Shown piece by piece: positions 17,570 through 27,808 of a stretch of DNA of 63,892 nucleotides. The notes beneath the pieces are model-generated. The model saw only the letters and a list, made by a program, of their open reading frames with translations, had not been told where the DNA came from and searched no databases. This DNA is from a virus. The stretch covers positions 1 to 63,892 of the IMG/VR virus record IMGVR_UViG_3300046167_000699, one strand, 5' to 3'. A program made the position numbers and the translations under genes. Every line of letters starts with the position of its first letter. Positions within the stretch are counted from its first letter, which is position 1.

Positions 17570-18661
17570 TTATCTAAATTGGTAATTAATACCTGCTTTG
17601 ATTTCAAAGACTTCTTTATCCCAGTATTTCATATACTCGCCTTCTGCGAATATACCCCAGTTCAATCCTATCTTGTAACCTATAACTCCACCGAAGTTGT
17701 AGTCGATCCATTGGCCTGGAATGAAATGATTTGTGTTTTCTAACTCATCAGCAAATTGCTCATATGAAAACATATGATCGCCTATTATATTAGTGTGCCA
17801 GGGCAACATACTTGCCCATGAATGAATCCAAAAGTTTTCAGTATAGTGATAGTAATCGATACCAACTATAGCTGATAACGATCCAAGAACGCCTATGCCT
17901 GCAAGTTGCTCTGCATTGTAAGCATTTACAATATCACCATATATATATTTTCTAAAATCAAGATCAGTGTCAGCTACTTTATTGCCCTCGGGATCCAGCC
18001 AATACCAATCAAAATTGTCTATTTCGTCATCATTATCGTAATCAATGCCATAATAAATATCCTCGTATCCCATATCACGAACTAAATCCCACCATGGGTT
18101 GGTAGCCAAATATTCTGCAATAGGATTGTAACCATAAGCTTGGTGCTGTCTAGCAGCAATACCTAAACTAAAATCTAGTTCGCCAACATGCAACCGGCCT
18201 CTTGCTTCTACCTGAGTATAGTTTAAATTAACTAAGCCCTGATTAAACAGTTCAGCTTTTAGCATCCAATACTTAGCAAGGTATCTAAGAAAGTAACGTT
18301 GGTTTATATAATTATTGCCTTGCTGTCTTCCACGATCAAATTGAAATAGGTACTCAAAACCTTTAACTGCACCAACGGTTGCAAATAAAGATGTAGTGGA
18401 TTGGTTATGGCCATCGTAAAAGGGGTTTTGTCTTTTTTCGTAATCGTAACGAGCAACCCGGCGAATGCCAAATGTATATCTATAATCAAACGGGTTTTCA
18501 ATGGTTATATCCATTAGGTCCCCACCTTGAGAAACAAAGTACTCTGACTGTGCTTCCATTGGCGACGCCCCGTACACACTTGTGTACAACGTGCTGTATT
18601 TTAATAATCCCTGCCCAAATGCTGAGGTTGATATAAAAAATGTTATAAGTAGATTTTTCAT
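17570..18661 (-). CDS. Exported outer-membrane-like beta-barrel protein
   Basis: A 363-residue protein with a signal peptide (MKNLLITFFISTSAFGQG). Its long mature domain is rich in aromatic and alternating hydrophobic strands and closes on FEIKAGINYQFR, typical of outer-membrane barrels. Aromatic girdles (YYHYTENFWIHSW) and acidic loops (DYDNDDEIDNFDWYW) support this. Phage-encoded outer-membrane proteins can block adsorption of competing phages. It may be moron-like, but it lies within the late operon next to the endolysin. Confidence 0.65.
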   Translation of the reverse strand: MKNLLITFFISTSAFGQGLLKYSTLYTSVYGASPMEAQSEYFVSQGGDLMDITIENPFDYRYTFGIRRVARYDYEKRQNPFYDGHNQSTTSLFATVGAVKGFEYLFQFDRGRQQGNNYINQRYFLRYLAKYWMLKAELFNQGLVNLNYTQVEARGRLHVGELDFSLGIAARQHQAYGYNPIAEYLATNPWWDLVRDMGYEDIYYGIDYDNDDEIDNFDWYWLDPEGNKVADTDLDFRKYIYGDIVNAYNAEQLAGIGVLGSLSAIVGIDYYHYTENFWIHSWASMLPWHTNIIGDHMFSYEQFADELENTNHFIPGQWIDYNFGGVIGYKIGLNWGIFAEGEYMKYWDKEVFEIKAGINYQFR

Positions 18662-18663
18662 GC

Positions 18664-19014
18664 TTAAAACTTATTAGCTCCAGTTAGCTGGTCAACTTCT
18701 TTTTGTATTTCACGGTAGTCTATATGACTCAATGATAAATTAATACCCGCTTCCCACCTGGTAATTTCTTTACCATTTTTATACAATACTAATGTAGGTA
18801 CCGATCTTATGCGCTCGTCTTGTTTTAGAGCTGCGTTGCCATCAATAGATGCTTTAAATATTTTAGCATCTTTAATTTTAACAACGTCAACATAATTGTT
18901 TGCAGAGTTGAATTCAGCATTATAATGCACTAATACTATACCTCGCTTGTTAATGGTTTCGGAAGCAAACGAGCAAAGTGTAAATGCAATTAATAAAAGG
19001 ATTGTGTTTTTCAT
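18664..19014 (-). CDS. Exported thioredoxin-fold protein lacking CxxC
   Basis: A 116-residue protein with a signal peptide (NTILLLIAFTLCSFAS). A thioredoxin-like core follows: the VHYNAEFN strand-helix start and the conserved cis-proline segment RSVPTLVLYKNGKEI. The usual WCxxC is replaced by AEFNSANN, so ordinary disulfide chemistry is not expected. It could act as a periplasmic chaperone or binding protein. It sits between the barrel protein and the membrane/coiled-coil gene. Confidence 0.72.
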   Translation of the reverse strand: MKNTILLLIAFTLCSFASETINKRGIVLVHYNAEFNSANNYVDVVKIKDAKIFKASIDGNAALKQDERIRSVPTLVLYKNGKEITRWEAGINLSLSHIDYREIQKEVDQLTGANKF

Positions 19015-19015
19015 G

Positions 19016-19291
19016 TTATTTCATTTCAAATAATCTTTTTTCCATTTTATCAAGCTGCTGCTTAATATCAGCAACATCTTCTTGCGTGTTCATTATTGTT
19101 TCGCGGATTAGCTGATCCTTTAAGTCATACTCCATTCTACCAACTTCTGCTGGCGGTAATAACTTAGCTTCTTCTATGCCTGCTTGTAGGTCAAAATACC
19201 CAAGCGTAATTACCCCTACCCCAGCTATTATAGCACCTAGAGTTTTTAAAGACAATCCTACTACTGTGTTTTCCGAAATTTCTTTTGCCAT
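19016..19291 (-). CDS. Membrane protein with coiled coil, lysis-associated
   Basis: A 91-residue protein with one transmembrane segment (about residues 15-33, LKTLGAIIAGVGVITLGYF) followed by a charged amphipathic helix with heptad-like pattern (VADIKQQLDKMEKRL). It lies immediately downstream of the endolysin gene, two bases away. The architecture suits a spanin-like or holin-accessory protein. No family signature is decisive. Confidence 0.58.
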   Translation of the reverse strand: MAKEISENTVVGLSLKTLGAIIAGVGVITLGYFDLQAGIEEAKLLPPAEVGRMEYDLKDQLIRETIMNTQEDVADIKQQLDKMEKRLFEMK

Positions 19292-19292
19292 G

Positions 19293-19757
19293 CTATTTAA
19301 AGTGCTTGTATTTTGTTTTGCCGTCTTTTTTGTAGGCTATTAATCTTTCTCCACGGTTTGTGCGGTTATCGACATAAGAAACATGCACCCAGTCTGGCTC
19401 TTCTTCTGTGCCAAACTCCCATATTAACTGATCAAAATCAGTATGCTCTGATATATAATGGAATAATTCTTTATTGGTTAATCCGCCGTATGCTTGGGCG
19501 TCTAAGTCAAGAGCTTGACCTTTGGAATGTTGAGAGGTTTTACTTCCACCAATGCGCTCATTAAGAGCTTCACTGCGATATCCGGAAGTTACGCAAATAG
19601 GTTTGTTAAAATAATTACGCGTTGGCTGGAAAATGTTTAGTGCAATTGCCTTTAAATTTTCCAAGTGCTCTATTGTAGGCTCATTATTGATGCCGCATCT
19701 TTTTGCCGTAGTTGATTTGATTACCTCAGCAACACTTAAGTTTTTTGATAATTTCAT
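19293..19757 (-). CDS. Peptidase M15 endolysin
   Basis: A 154-residue zinc carboxypeptidase/endopeptidase of the M15 (Peptidase_M15_3) family, cleaving peptidoglycan stem peptides. Zinc ligands are His77 and Asp84 in SQHSKGQALDLD, and His125 in DWVHVSY; SGYRSEALN marks the start of the active-site region. No signal peptide is seen, so it needs a holin for release. It overlaps the giant internal virion gene by four bases. Confidence 0.92.
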   Translation of the reverse strand: MKLSKNLSVAEVIKSTTAKRCGINNEPTIEHLENLKAIALNIFQPTRNYFNKPICVTSGYRSEALNERIGGSKTSQHSKGQALDLDAQAYGGLTNKELFHYISEHTDFDQLIWEFGTEEEPDWVHVSYVDNRTNRGERLIAYKKDGKTKYKHFK

Positions 19758-22700
19758 CGTGTTTTTCCCCCTCTTGTTTTAACAGTTCTTCCCCTGCTCT
19801 TGGTTTTTTTGTTTGCAGCTCTAGTTTCTTTCGCTTTTTCTATTCCAGCTTCTTTGCGCTCTTTCTTTGCGGCTTCTTTAATAGCTTCCGCGTTTTCCTC
19901 TATAGCACCTACGTCCCATGTTTTCCAACCTAAGCCTAATGCTATACGCTGCCACGCTTTGTTGCGTGCATCGAATGCTTCGCTCACGGAAGTAAGTTCA
20001 TCAACCACACGATCGAGCGGCAAGTTGATAGAAGCTGATAAAACCTTGCCTAGTATTGTCCAATTAGGACCTAAGTCTAATCTTCCGTCTGCTACCACTC
20101 CCCAGCCACGTGCTGCAATTTCATCTTTCTCAAACTTCCTTGTTTGAATTGCGCTGTATACTTTGCGAGCCTTAGAACCGATAGGCGGCGATATATCAAA
20201 TAAAGATAAAACAGTATAGGCATGATCGGACATAAAACCTTTTTTCTCTTGCTTATCGTATTCTCTAATAATGTTTTTAACAGTAGAGAAAACCGCCCCA
20301 TATACACCTGAGCCTTTAAGTACAGTATCGAGCATGCTGTTTAATACTCTAGTTATCTTTTGCTCTTCCTTAGCATTCTTCTTGTCTAGCTCAGCAGCAG
20401 TAAGATCCTCTTCATCATCATCAAACCCAGGCAACATAGCGAACAACGCGCTTTGTAATGCTGAGAATATAAAGTTTTGTATTACACCGTAATAAGCAAT
20501 CTTACTTACGTTTTCTTTCCAATCTCCTCTGTTATTAGCTAAATCTAACGCCGCCTTTTTCATTAAGCGGGTATATTGCATAGGGGTGTTCTGAAAAGCG
20601 AATATAAGACGCCCTAGTGTGCTTCTTTGCAGCTGTGACACCAATGCCGGATCTGAGGACTGCTGGGCTTCATCGGATTTTTTAGAAAAATCAATAAACG
20701 CTTGCGCTTCTGCATCCTTTTGTGACACGCCTTGCTTAATCAGAGCGTTAACGCGGTTGCGGTAATACATAGCGCCACCTGTTGCAATAGCCATACTATC
20801 CGCAATTTGAGTGGGTGTAAAACCTAATTGTAACAACTTAGCTAAAATAGCTTGCGGGCTATTTTTACTTGCGTTAGCTACACTAGCAATTTCATCGGAA
20901 CTTACGTCTTGCTTTAAACCACCCCGACGCTCTTTAAGCTTGTCCGAGTTAAATATCATAGTCCAATCAGACCAATATTGCTTTTGGTTAGCAAACGCAG
21001 CTGCTGCTTTAACGGGGTTATTGTCAGACCAGTTTATAAAGTTAGTAAACGAAAGCATTTGTAACAATGCAGAACGTCTGTTAAAGAACATGATTGCGCC
21101 TGTAGAACCGTTAATCCAGTTTAACCATGCATTAACCTGCTTATTGCCTCCCGCGTTACGGTTTGTGCCGTTCTTCATTGAGTACAAAGAGTCTTCAATT
21201 GCGTCGCGATGTGCTTTACCGTACACCGCCTCAATCTTATTTAGGTTCTCCGTGGTGAATATTGCATCAGCGTTTGCTATAAACTCTTCTAAATATTTTT
21301 TACGACCAATTTTTTCGGTCATGCTGTTAAGGTCCGACAGTAGCGTATTACCAGCCCAGTATTCACTAGGTTCCATCCAAGTATCGCGGCGAGCAACAAC
21401 AAGCATTGCGTCCGCAAAGTCCATTAACTCTGGATTTTCACGAATAGCGTCTTGTAGTATTTTCGTATCTTTCTGAGACAAGCCTGGTACTTTAATACCA
21501 GCTTTACCCCATAAGTAAACTCTAACAGCTTGATCATAGGTAAAACCTGTTTTGCCAATCTCTTTGTTTAGTAACTGGTATTGCTTAGGGAAAGCTTTAA
21601 CAGCAGATTTAAAGTCACGCTTAATTTGTTGACGTATGCCATCAATAGCGGCTACACCTTTAGCGTAAGGCGTCATTAAGTTATCCTCGAGCCATTTCAT
21701 ATCAGCTTCACCCTGTTTGCCCTTACCAGCGAACGCATAGTTAACTAAGCCTCTAAAATCATCAACACTAGGCGCAACAAAGAATTTAAACCTGCCTTTC
21801 TTTTCACCACGCTTTTGCGCTTGTACAGCGGAGAAAGTTTTAAATGATTCAACACCTGTTTTACGTTCAAGTATATTGTTAAACTTTTTACTTAGCTCTT
21901 CCGCTTTTGGTGATTTACTAAATTTAGCTCTTTCAACCTGCTTTACTTCTTCAATAGCTTTAGCAGCTTCTTCTGCATTAATTTCTTTATTAAATTTAAC
22001 CCAACCTTCACCTATAACTTCTCCTTTATTTTTGCCGCCAATAACCTCAAGCGCTTCCATGTTTTTAAAGCCATAGGTGCCTTTGTTATAATATCTAAAT
22101 ACTTCACTGTCTGTTTCTAAATCAAAATTAGAATTCATTTGAGACTGCACCAATATGTTAAAGTTGTCATCCATTTTTACAGGGATAATAGCCACGTTGT
22201 ATTTGTCTCTTAGTTTATTTAAATCTATATTTTTAATTTTGAAATGCTGAGTTAACTTAAGAACCATGTACTCAGTAGGTATCATGTGTTCATATCTTAA
22301 ATTAGCAGTTGGCGCGCCTGTATGGTAATATTTAACAGGGGCAGCAGCCTTAAGCATACTAGACATGTTACTCTTAAGACTCATCATTGTCATGACCCAG
22401 TCTAATTTATTGCCGTTTTCATTAACGTAAGATAGATAATCAGTAAGTACTTCCCAAGCTTCCCTAGCTTCTTTTACTCTTTGGTCATATTGCTCTTCAA
22501 ATGTTTTTTTAGAAATAGGCGCTTTTGCTTTAACACCATCTTTGCTGACCGTTTTTGTAGCTGTCTGAGCGGGTGTTAATGTAAGTTTTTTCCAGTCTTT
22601 AACAGTCTCGCCTTTGTAAGATACATTGGTTATCACCACGCCTGCACCCCCGGTTTTGTATTCTATTTTAACACCTGGTATTGTATTTAAATTGTTATTA

Positions 22701-25700
22701 ATAAAATCCGAAACACCAGCGTATATCTGCATTCGACCACCGCCTATTTTTCCGGAAGTGGTTTGGTGCCCACGCATCCATTTTAGTACCGTTATTAAAC
22801 CTTTTACTCCTTGCTCTTCTATTGTTTTGGTATTAAAATCTAAGCTTAGGCCTCTTTGTCTGTTAACTAAGTTTTTATTTTCAAAAAGAGCTTTATATCC
22901 ACCCTTTAATGATGATTTAGCAATATCCAAAGCAAGCATTAGGTTGCTTTTTTGTTTAGACAGCTCAACACCCTCTTGTACAAACGAGGCAAAATTTACA
23001 TCTTGCGCTTCTGGTTTACTAAGATATCTTTTAACGGTATTAAAAGACTCGTTGGCAAATTTCTTTATTTCTTTTTCAGTAATAATGTCGCTAGGCTCGT
23101 TTTCAAAGGTTTTAATTAAAGCATTGCGCAATCTGGCATTAGTAAGATTTCCGGTATTTTGGCTATCAATAATAATTTTTAAACTACCCATGCGATCGTT
23201 AAACTCTCCGTATTGAGCCGCAGAAAGGCTGTATTTTACATTGCCCCTTTCAATGTCTACTATCGCTTGAGTGGTATAATTATCCACAAGTTCAACCCCC
23301 AGCAAGTCTTGACGCATTTCAAACGCCTGGCGAATTTCACTATTAGGGTCTTGCAAAGCCTCATTAACAATATCAAAAGAAATTTCCTCCGCCATTGCTT
23401 TAGCTAAAGATTCTTTGCGGCCTCGTATAGGCGCTCCAGACGCGTCTAAAATGTTAGATAAGTAATCAGCATCAGATAATCTAGTTGATGCATTAGGTAG
23501 TCTTCTAACAAGCTCTGCACCTGATGTGCGGCCCGCTTTGTCTGTGTCTACAGACTCTCTATCAATTTTCTTACCCTTCCAATCACTTGTCCATACACCG
23601 TTAACTTTTTTCTGGATAGCATTAGGCATAGCCGTCATCAAGTACGTGGTAGTCATGTTCTGCAAAATAGCAGCTTTGTTACGCAAAAGGAATTTACGAA
23701 GTTCACCGTCTTTCTTGCCGCCCATCGCTTTCTTTAAGTCGATGTCAGCTTGTTTGCCCATAGCTTTACGAAGCTCGGCAATATATGGCTTAACAGTAAC
23801 GTTTTTAGATACGGACTCATCCATACGCGTTTTCATAACACGCACGGTTGATTTAACTTTTTCTTTAATTGAATTTACAACTTCGCTGTCTAAAACCCTG
23901 CGTTCTAGCAGAGTTTTGTATTGTGGCTTGTCTTCCTTAGCTGTGGTCTCTTCCTGCGCCGCCATACCTTTAGCAGTGTCAATGTCTTTCTTAATACCAC
24001 CTGTTTTTGCCGATTCAATACCTAATCTAGAGGCTAAGTTGTTAGATCTTAGAAACGCTCTGTTGACCAAGAACTTTTCAATATCCTGCTTGCCTTCTTT
24101 AAATTCCTCAAAAGCTAAAGTTTCAATCTCTGTTCTTAAAGAGTTTTGGAAATCTTCGCGAGATACGTTATTGCGTTGCTCTGGTGCAATCGGATCGTAC
24201 AATGCTTTAGTACGATTAGTAACAATTTTGCCAATAAGGGGGCTTAGTTGTTCTCTAATTTTTGCTTCAAGACGTTGTTGTACGGCGTCAGCCTGAACCT
24301 CAACGCCGAACTTTTCAGCTACTTTTTTAGCCTCCTCAATTCTTCCGGCACGCCTAGACAGCATGTCTATTACGCCAGCGTCTTGCTCAGGCGTAAGCGT
24401 TCTTGATTCTTTTGCAGTTGGCGCTTCTTCATCAGAGCGATCACCAACGGTTTTGTCCTTAATGTTTAAAGCAGGACCTTTGCCGCCGAAGTGTGCTTGT
24501 TTGTTAAAGCCTCTAATAAACTGGTAAGTAGCTTCATCGCTTTTAAGTTGCATTGAAGCGGGCAGCCAACTATTAACAAAAGAACGTGCTTGTAACAAAA
24601 AGTTTTTATCGACCGCTTGGCCGTCTGCAATAACATCAGACATAGCGTTCATCGCCTCTTCGTAATAATCTGCGTCTTTCGTTACTTCCCCGTCTTCACT
24701 TGTCTCAGTGTAGCTTTGGTCTATTCTAAATTTAACCTTAGTGTACAGGTCAGGTTGGTTTTTTTCTAAATAACCAAGAAGCTCCTCACCCGCTTTAGTA
24801 ACATCAGTAGTGTTAAATTTTTGACGGGCTATTGAGTGAAGAAGCTCGTGAGCATAAACACCTATCCTTTTGTTTTTAACGGACATAGGTTTATTAATAA
24901 GTATAATATCTGGCTCCCCGTTTTTACCAGGTATATTTATAGCCTCTACTTCTAGTTTAGGGCCTTCTTCAGATTCTTCAGATTCTTCTGCTACTTCAGC
25001 AGCTTTTTCTTTACTGTACCCTAAATCTAATAGCCTTTGCTCAAAAGCCGCTGAGGCATTATCTCCGTCAAATGTTTCAATGCGTACGTTTATATTGTTA
25101 GCCTTAGCGTAATCTTCAACGTTTTTTGCGCCGCTTTCTATTTTTTCAGCGTACTTTAAATTTTCAAAGTTATCTATCGCGCGCTTCTCAATGGCCTCCG
25201 CTGTTATAGCTTTACCTGGGCCGGCTTCTTTTTCTAATTCAATTTTTGCGGCATTAAACATTTCTGTTTTTTTACCACCACGCATTTTATTCCATTCTTG
25301 CGCTATGCCAACCATGCTTTCATTAAGCATGCGGTCTTGATACATCTCATAACCGGTCTGTGCGTCAAATACAACCTTGTTGCCGCTTGATGCCTTTAAA
25401 TTTTTTGTGCTTAACTGCTCGTTGGTTAATATATCTTCTCGTTGCTCGGCTAATTTATCAAACTTGGCTCTGTATTCTGTTTCTATAGCTTTTAATTGAG
25501 CCGCACCTAAATCAGTGTTCGATGCAAGCTTTACGAAGTCAGCGTTAACTTTGCGCATCTGACGGTTTATATCGCCTACTGCTTTAGCATCCTCTAATGT
25601 TAAATCCACTCCTAAACGAGCGATAACATTGTTTTTTATATCGTTAGCTTCTCCTGTAAGTTCTTCAACGAGGGCTTGCACTTCTTGAGTTTGCTGTGGC

Positions 25701-27790
25701 AAAGGAACACCGTCACCGGCATTTGTAAGGCCTTTAACACCGGTTAAAGACTCTAGTTTAGCTATTATTTCCTTTAGCCTAGCGCTTTCTTTACTTGTGG
25801 CTAGCTCGCTGAAATAGGCTTCTTTAATAGCCCCAAAATTACCGCCTACAGACATGCCGCCACCCATTAAGGCACCTTGTGCAAAAGTTTCTAAACCTTC
25901 TTCAAAAAGCTTTTCGTCAGTAATAGCTTCAAAAAAGTTTTTGTCTTCATCTAATATATAAATATCAGCAAAGTTTTGGAAGGTATTTGTAGCCCACTCG
26001 GATCCACCTTCAACTCTAATGCCTTTAACAACGTCTTTACCTAGCTTAATAGCCGCCTGCTTAATTGTTTTAGGTGGTAAAAGTTTCGCTCCTTGTTTCA
26101 AGCTTTTAAGTAAATACAAAGTACCTGTTCTTTCAAACGCAACTTCTGCTAAACCGTTCCAAACCTGTGCCGTAATCTTACGCCATTCTGGTATGTTTAA
26201 CGTTTTAGAGTCTTTTTGCATTTGCTCTTCAATAGCAGAGCGCTCAAGAGCATCTATATTTGGATTACCATCTAGGAGCTCACGGTTACTAAGCATGCGC
26301 TTTGCCGCGTCTCTTTCAGCAATTGCTGTTTCCACACCAGTGCTACCCGCACCTGTTGCAAAAAACAAAGGCAGTGCTGCTGGTCCCGTAAACGCCATAG
26401 CCAAAGAAGGAATAAGACTGGTGCTAGACGATGCTAGCCACATACCCGCTTCTTGCAGGCTACCTATTTCATCAACCTTTACAGACCTTTGAAACTTTTG
26501 TTGTTCTTCTTTTATGCCAGCTGCCATTTGAAATGCAGCCTCTTTGTATTTCGGGTCGTCTCCTAATAACTGGCCTAACTGAGCGGTAAGGTAATTAGCG
26601 TCTGCAGCCAAGCCTTTAAAATTACTAGTCAACTGCTGTAGTCTATTGTAATTAGCGCCAAAATCTTTAATAGCCAAAGGTAATCCTTTGCTATCTTTCG
26701 CTAGCTCCCTGCCTTCTAATAATGTTTGTTGTAAATTTTCAAAATCAGCAAGCGCAACCAACCTGGTTTCTTCGGTTGGGTTTGATTCAAAAGCATTGTA
26801 AGATTCTTCGTAGGCTGCGGATTGGCTTTCGTATTTTTTATTTAAAGCACCAACGCGTTCTTCCGCTATAGCTTTTTCATTAGCCGCTATAGCTTCTAGG
26901 TCCAACCTAGTCTGGCGGTCAAGATTGTTCGCAAACTTTAATGACTGCTTTGAAGTGTAACCCTCATTGCGGGCATTTTCCCATGCTGTTAACCGCTCTT
27001 TATTAGGCGGCGCTATGTAGCTACCTGCTAAGTATTTTTTATATTGCTCTTCTTCTTCAACGCTTTCAAAGTCGCCGTTCTCAAAAGAAACATCAAAACC
27101 TTTGTTATCTCGGAAGCGTCTAATATTGCTGAACTTTTCCTCACGTTCTTTTTCGTAAAGATTTAAGGCTTCTTTTTCAGAAAGTGGCTCAGGGGTTGTG
27201 GCCGCTTTGTATTCATCATACTTAGCACCTGATCTTTCCTGAGCTTCTGTAAGGTAGTTATCGTTTTTTAACTCCTCTATTTTAAGGTTTATTTCCGCGG
27301 CTTTTTCACTAAGCTCTTCTTCCGAAAGCTCTGGCCCAAACTCGACACCGGTACGAACTGTTTGTATAGCGCCGTAAGGCGAGTAGTTTCTTTTTTCGTC
27401 ACGTTTTCTTATGTTAACAGCGTCCCAAGAATGCATGCCGGTGCCTTCTGTAACGTAAAGTCCCAAGCCAGAAAGCTTCTCGTTAAGCATTTTAGAAACC
27501 TTTTCTTCGCTTCCTTTTAAATCTTCGGCTGTTACGTATTCGTTAATTTTAGGGGCGCTAGCTACGGGTGACTCCAATAAAGTAATGCCCAATCTGGATT
27601 CCCCAGCGGGCGTTGCTAATCCTGGTCCCGTCGGCGGAGTCGTGTCCTCCGGAACCGTTGTCTTTCCCACATCACCAGCAACATACTGCCAGTTGTATTT
27701 TTTTGCAAGCACGTCAAGTTCACTGCCGAATTTAGCGGCAAAATCGCGGGCTTGCTCATCAGATAATTCTTTATCTCCTATAATGTACAT
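19754..27790 (-). CDS. Giant internal virion protein with HExxH motif
   Basis: A 2,678-residue protein, by far the largest here. Size and place after two smaller internal-type proteins match podovirus ejection proteins (compare T7 gp16, about 1,300 residues). Around residue 980 there is a zincin-like HELLH (YAHELLHSIA), suggesting an embedded metalloprotease. Long charged coiled-coil stretches occupy the first 900 residues. Hydrophobic stretches near residues 420-450 and in the last 350 (such as IQNFIFSALQSALFAMLPGF) could enter a membrane during DNA ejection. The C-terminus is highly basic. No lytic transglycosylase motif was clear by eye. Confidence 0.8.
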   Translation of the reverse strand: MYIIGDKELSDEQARDFAAKFGSELDVLAKKYNWQYVAGDVGKTTVPEDTTPPTGPGLATPAGESRLGITLLESPVASAPKINEYVTAEDLKGSEEKVSKMLNEKLSGLGLYVTEGTGMHSWDAVNIRKRDEKRNYSPYGAIQTVRTGVEFGPELSEEELSEKAAEINLKIEELKNDNYLTEAQERSGAKYDEYKAATTPEPLSEKEALNLYEKEREEKFSNIRRFRDNKGFDVSFENGDFESVEEEEQYKKYLAGSYIAPPNKERLTAWENARNEGYTSKQSLKFANNLDRQTRLDLEAIAANEKAIAEERVGALNKKYESQSAAYEESYNAFESNPTEETRLVALADFENLQQTLLEGRELAKDSKGLPLAIKDFGANYNRLQQLTSNFKGLAADANYLTAQLGQLLGDDPKYKEAAFQMAAGIKEEQQKFQRSVKVDEIGSLQEAGMWLASSSTSLIPSLAMAFTGPAALPLFFATGAGSTGVETAIAERDAAKRMLSNRELLDGNPNIDALERSAIEEQMQKDSKTLNIPEWRKITAQVWNGLAEVAFERTGTLYLLKSLKQGAKLLPPKTIKQAAIKLGKDVVKGIRVEGGSEWATNTFQNFADIYILDEDKNFFEAITDEKLFEEGLETFAQGALMGGGMSVGGNFGAIKEAYFSELATSKESARLKEIIAKLESLTGVKGLTNAGDGVPLPQQTQEVQALVEELTGEANDIKNNVIARLGVDLTLEDAKAVGDINRQMRKVNADFVKLASNTDLGAAQLKAIETEYRAKFDKLAEQREDILTNEQLSTKNLKASSGNKVVFDAQTGYEMYQDRMLNESMVGIAQEWNKMRGGKKTEMFNAAKIELEKEAGPGKAITAEAIEKRAIDNFENLKYAEKIESGAKNVEDYAKANNINVRIETFDGDNASAAFEQRLLDLGYSKEKAAEVAEESEESEEGPKLEVEAINIPGKNGEPDIILINKPMSVKNKRIGVYAHELLHSIARQKFNTTDVTKAGEELLGYLEKNQPDLYTKVKFRIDQSYTETSEDGEVTKDADYYEEAMNAMSDVIADGQAVDKNFLLQARSFVNSWLPASMQLKSDEATYQFIRGFNKQAHFGGKGPALNIKDKTVGDRSDEEAPTAKESRTLTPEQDAGVIDMLSRRAGRIEEAKKVAEKFGVEVQADAVQQRLEAKIREQLSPLIGKIVTNRTKALYDPIAPEQRNNVSREDFQNSLRTEIETLAFEEFKEGKQDIEKFLVNRAFLRSNNLASRLGIESAKTGGIKKDIDTAKGMAAQEETTAKEDKPQYKTLLERRVLDSEVVNSIKEKVKSTVRVMKTRMDESVSKNVTVKPYIAELRKAMGKQADIDLKKAMGGKKDGELRKFLLRNKAAILQNMTTTYLMTAMPNAIQKKVNGVWTSDWKGKKIDRESVDTDKAGRTSGAELVRRLPNASTRLSDADYLSNILDASGAPIRGRKESLAKAMAEEISFDIVNEALQDPNSEIRQAFEMRQDLLGVELVDNYTTQAIVDIERGNVKYSLSAAQYGEFNDRMGSLKIIIDSQNTGNLTNARLRNALIKTFENEPSDIITEKEIKKFANESFNTVKRYLSKPEAQDVNFASFVQEGVELSKQKSNLMLALDIAKSSLKGGYKALFENKNLVNRQRGLSLDFNTKTIEEQGVKGLITVLKWMRGHQTTSGKIGGGRMQIYAGVSDFINNNLNTIPGVKIEYKTGGAGVVITNVSYKGETVKDWKKLTLTPAQTATKTVSKDGVKAKAPISKKTFEEQYDQRVKEAREAWEVLTDYLSYVNENGNKLDWVMTMMSLKSNMSSMLKAAAPVKYYHTGAPTANLRYEHMIPTEYMVLKLTQHFKIKNIDLNKLRDKYNVAIIPVKMDDNFNILVQSQMNSNFDLETDSEVFRYYNKGTYGFKNMEALEVIGGKNKGEVIGEGWVKFNKEINAEEAAKAIEEVKQVERAKFSKSPKAEELSKKFNNILERKTGVESFKTFSAVQAQKRGEKKGRFKFFVAPSVDDFRGLVNYAFAGKGKQGEADMKWLEDNLMTPYAKGVAAIDGIRQQIKRDFKSAVKAFPKQYQLLNKEIGKTGFTYDQAVRVYLWGKAGIKVPGLSQKDTKILQDAIRENPELMDFADAMLVVARRDTWMEPSEYWAGNTLLSDLNSMTEKIGRKKYLEEFIANADAIFTTENLNKIEAVYGKAHRDAIEDSLYSMKNGTNRNAGGNKQVNAWLNWINGSTGAIMFFNRRSALLQMLSFTNFINWSDNNPVKAAAAFANQKQYWSDWTMIFNSDKLKERRGGLKQDVSSDEIASVANASKNSPQAILAKLLQLGFTPTQIADSMAIATGGAMYYRNRVNALIKQGVSQKDAEAQAFIDFSKKSDEAQQSSDPALVSQLQRSTLGRLIFAFQNTPMQYTRLMKKAALDLANNRGDWKENVSKIAYYGVIQNFIFSALQSALFAMLPGFDDDEEDLTAAELDKKNAKEEQKITRVLNSMLDTVLKGSGVYGAVFSTVKNIIREYDKQEKKGFMSDHAYTVLSLFDISPPIGSKARKVYSAIQTRKFEKDEIAARGWGVVADGRLDLGPNWTILGKVLSASINLPLDRVVDELTSVSEAFDARNKAWQRIALGLGWKTWDVGAIEENAEAIKEAAKKERKEAGIEKAKETRAANKKTKSRGRTVKTRGGKTR

Positions 27791-27808
27791 TCGCTATTGT
27801 ATTTTATA

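Noticed and set aside
23526-24296. A 256-codon plus-strand frame inside the giant internal virion gene.
   Set aside because: Low-complexity Leu/Ser/Phe product with no start context, opposite a strongly coding minus-strand gene; antisense artefact.
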